From positions 186,001 to 250,000 of the forward strand of contig NZ_QUBR01000002.1 of NCBI RefSeq assembly GCF_003586285.1: a DNA stretch of 64,000 nucleotides, in the 5' to 3' direction. Each line of letters opens with the position of its first letter. Within the stretch, counting starts at the first letter, position 1. Both the position numbers and the translations under genes were made by a program. This DNA is from Aeromicrobium endophyticum. Its GTDB lineage: Bacteria; Actinomycetota; Actinomycetes; Propionibacteriales; Nocardioidaceae. A model generated the notes under the pieces. That model had not been told where the DNA came from. It searched no databases and saw only the letters and a list, made by a program, of their open reading frames with translations. This document shows positions 62,662 to 64,000 of the stretch, one piece after another.

Positions 62662-63698
62662 CGATCGATCTGGCCGGGGCGGGCGACACCGACGGCACGA
62701 CCGTTCTCCCAGGCCGCCGTCGAGGGCTGCCCACGATCGCGCTCGTGCCGCTGGCCGGCGTCACGTGGTGGCTGACCGGCTTCGTGTGGTGGATCGTCGA
62801 GCTGGTCGGCAGCAACATCATGACGGTCAACGGCTACCCGCGCGCTGCGCTTCCGCTGCTGGCTGCCAGCAGCACAGACGCCCTCGTCGTCAGCTGCGTC
62901 GTCGGGGGCGTCGCGGCGGGGCTGGTGGGCCTGCTCGGGCGCGGCCGTCGCGTCCCGCGCCTGGTGGCTGTCGTCGCCGGCGTCGCACTCGCGCTGGCGC
63001 TGGCGCTCGTGCAGTCGCGATCCGCGTTCGCCAGCGGCGGTGCCGACGGCCAGACCACCGACCCTCGCGTCACCGGTGGGCTGAGCGTGCTGGTCGTGGT
63101 CGTCACCGTGGCTGCCGCGCTGCTGGGCGCGGCGTCGCTCGCCGGACGTCCGGGACGCGGCCTTGCCCTCGCCGCCGCAGCCGGTGCCGCGCCGCTGTGG
63201 CTGTTCGAGGTGGTGTCGAGCCTCTCGCAGACGACGGCCTTCGACGGTTCCATCGACGGGCCCGCTCGGTGGTCGGGGGCCGTGGTGCTCGCCGTGGGTC
63301 TGGCGACGATCGGCATCCGTCCCGTGGTTCGTCTCGCACTCTGGCCCGTGGCCGTGCTGCTGGCGTGGGTCGTGGCACCGACCGCGACGGCCTCGGGCTA
63401 CTTCGCGACGTCGTTGAGCCGCGGTCCGCGGTCCGCGGCCCTCGTGCAGGAGTACCTCTCAACGGCCGGCCAGGTGTGGAGGCAGGCGGTCGAGCCCGGG
63501 CAGCGGCCTCTCGCGCCGTGGATCGCGGCCATCGTCGTCGCGGGCGTCCTCGCATGGGTGCTCGATCGCCGTCGACCGCGTGACGAGCAGGTCGACCGCC
63601 GCGACGACGAGCCCCGGCTGCATCCGGGCCCGCCGACGCTCGCCGTGCCGACGGCCGAGCCGGCGCGCTCCGACCCGTCGGCGGCGGCCTGGCCGTAG
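62658..63698 (+). CDS. Hypothetical multi-pass membrane protein
   Basis: A 346-aa protein with about six membrane helices (ALVPLAGVTWWLTGFVWWIV, TDALVVSCVVGGVAAGLVGLLG, RLVAVVAGVALALALALV, VLVVVVTVAAALLGAASLAG, GAVVLAVGLATIG, LWPVAVLLAWVVAP) and a soluble Pro/Arg/Asp-rich C-terminus. No family recognised. GTG 62658 overlaps the penicillin-binding protein stop, so it may work with it at the cell wall. Confidence 0.75.
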   Translation: MTIDLAGAGDTDGTTVLPGRRRGLPTIALVPLAGVTWWLTGFVWWIVELVGSNIMTVNGYPRAALPLLAASSTDALVVSCVVGGVAAGLVGLLGRGRRVPRLVAVVAGVALALALALVQSRSAFASGGADGQTTDPRVTGGLSVLVVVVTVAAALLGAASLAGRPGRGLALAAAAGAAPLWLFEVVSSLSQTTAFDGSIDGPARWSGAVVLAVGLATIGIRPVVRLALWPVAVLLAWVVAPTATASGYFATSLSRGPRSAALVQEYLSTAGQVWRQAVEPGQRPLAPWIAAIVVAGVLAWVLDRRRPRDEQVDRRDDEPRLHPGPPTLAVPTAEPARSDPSAAAWP

Positions 63699-63712
63699 GC
63701 GACAATGGGTCC

Positions 63713-64000
63713 ATGAGGATTCACGTGGTCGCCGATCCGGCCGACAGCGACGGCGGCTACGTCGCCGAACGACTGGTGCAGCGAGGGGCCGAGCTGGTCC
63801 CGGTCGACCGCGATGCCCTGCCCGCCTTCGAGACCCTCGGTCCGTCCGACCTCGTGCTGCTGCTCGGCTCCGACAAGTCGGCCCACGAGGAGCGATGGAT
63901 CGACTCGGTGACCGCCGAGGTGCGGCTGATCCGGGCGGCCCTCGTGTCCGGCACCCCGGTCATGGGCATCTGCTACGGCGTGCAGGTGCTGGCCCGCGCG
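63713..64000 (+). CDS. Class I glutamine amidotransferase-like protein (partial)
   Basis: The first 96 codons of a type 1 glutamine amidotransferase domain, cut by the right edge. The nucleophile Cys is in VMGICYGVQVLA, preceded by DLVLLLGSDKSAHEERWIDSV. Stand-alone proteins of this kind often act as GMP-synthase-like or gamma-glutamyl hydrolase-like enzymes. The catalytic His and Glu lie beyond the window. Confidence 0.85.
   Translation, partial: MRIHVVADPADSDGGYVAERLVQRGAELVPVDRDALPAFETLGPSDLVLLLGSDKSAHEERWIDSVTAEVRLIRAALVSGTPVMGICYGVQVLARA

Overview
The window reads as chromosome from a high-GC actinobacterium. GC at third codon positions is very high, GTG starts are common, and TCGAAC-N4-GTTCG type LexA boxes are present. 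Gene neighbourhoods such as ribF-rpsO-pnp, ftsK-pgsA-cinA-clgR-recA-recX and miaB/miaA-dapF-hflX-dinG/lexA are typical of Actinobacteria. Family Nocardioidaceae (for example Aeromicrobium or Nocardioides) is my guess from gene order and is not proven. I see no tRNA, rRNA, CRISPR array, insertion sequence or prophage. It is mostly core genome with some accessory genes and intergenic palindromic repeats.

Layout. 1-1372: end of a two-component kinase gene and a very acidic membrane protein. 1482-7524: ribF, a secreted SGNH esterase, rpsO, pnp and kynU. 7530-17138: dapB, a four-gene overlapping operon (SPFH, GNAT, azlC, azlD), thyA-folA, a GH18 protein, a thioesterase, dapA and rnj. 17146-19963: MobA-like protein, DUF6457 and two CbiX-like chelatases, with repeats between them. 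20181-26706: ftsK, a PH-like membrane protein, pgsA, cinA, clgR, DUF3046, recA and recX. 26732-31745: regulators, a BNR-repeat protein, an alcohol dehydrogenase and small exported proteins. 31818-36395: a lipoprotein, miaB, an exported peptidase and a DinB-family protein. 36392-42127: yhgE, an MMPL-ABC fusion and a divergent TetR. 42111-42483: a guanidinium exporter under a guanidine-III riboswitch. 42533-48382: small genes, miaA, dapF and hflX. 48410-52515: a TDT transporter, a divergent LysR and dinG. 52556-57184: two tandem secreted paralogues and galE. 57280-60570: lexA, an SDR, a YihY protein and an SOS-controlled LysM protein. 60772-64000: a penicillin-binding protein, a membrane protein and a partial glutamine amidotransferase.

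Themes. The SOS system is well represented: recA, lexA and a LysM membrane protein each have LexA boxes, and the LysM gene has three candidates. That gene is the likely SOS cell-division inhibitor, the functional counterpart of SulA, YneA or ChiZ. Diaminopimelate/lysine biosynthesis is spread over dapB, dapA and dapF. RNA metabolism is covered by pnp, rnj, rpsO, miaA, miaB and hflX.

The most unusual signals are these: a patch of about 108 bp inside ftsK with aberrant synonymous codons but a conserved protein sequence; a REP-like repeat that has expanded in frame inside dapF, with relatives in hflX and next to lexA; a multi-hairpin intergenic repeat shared by the pnp-kynU and chelatase-ftsK gaps; the guanidine-III riboswitch; and an MMPL permease fused to a degenerate ABC ATPase.
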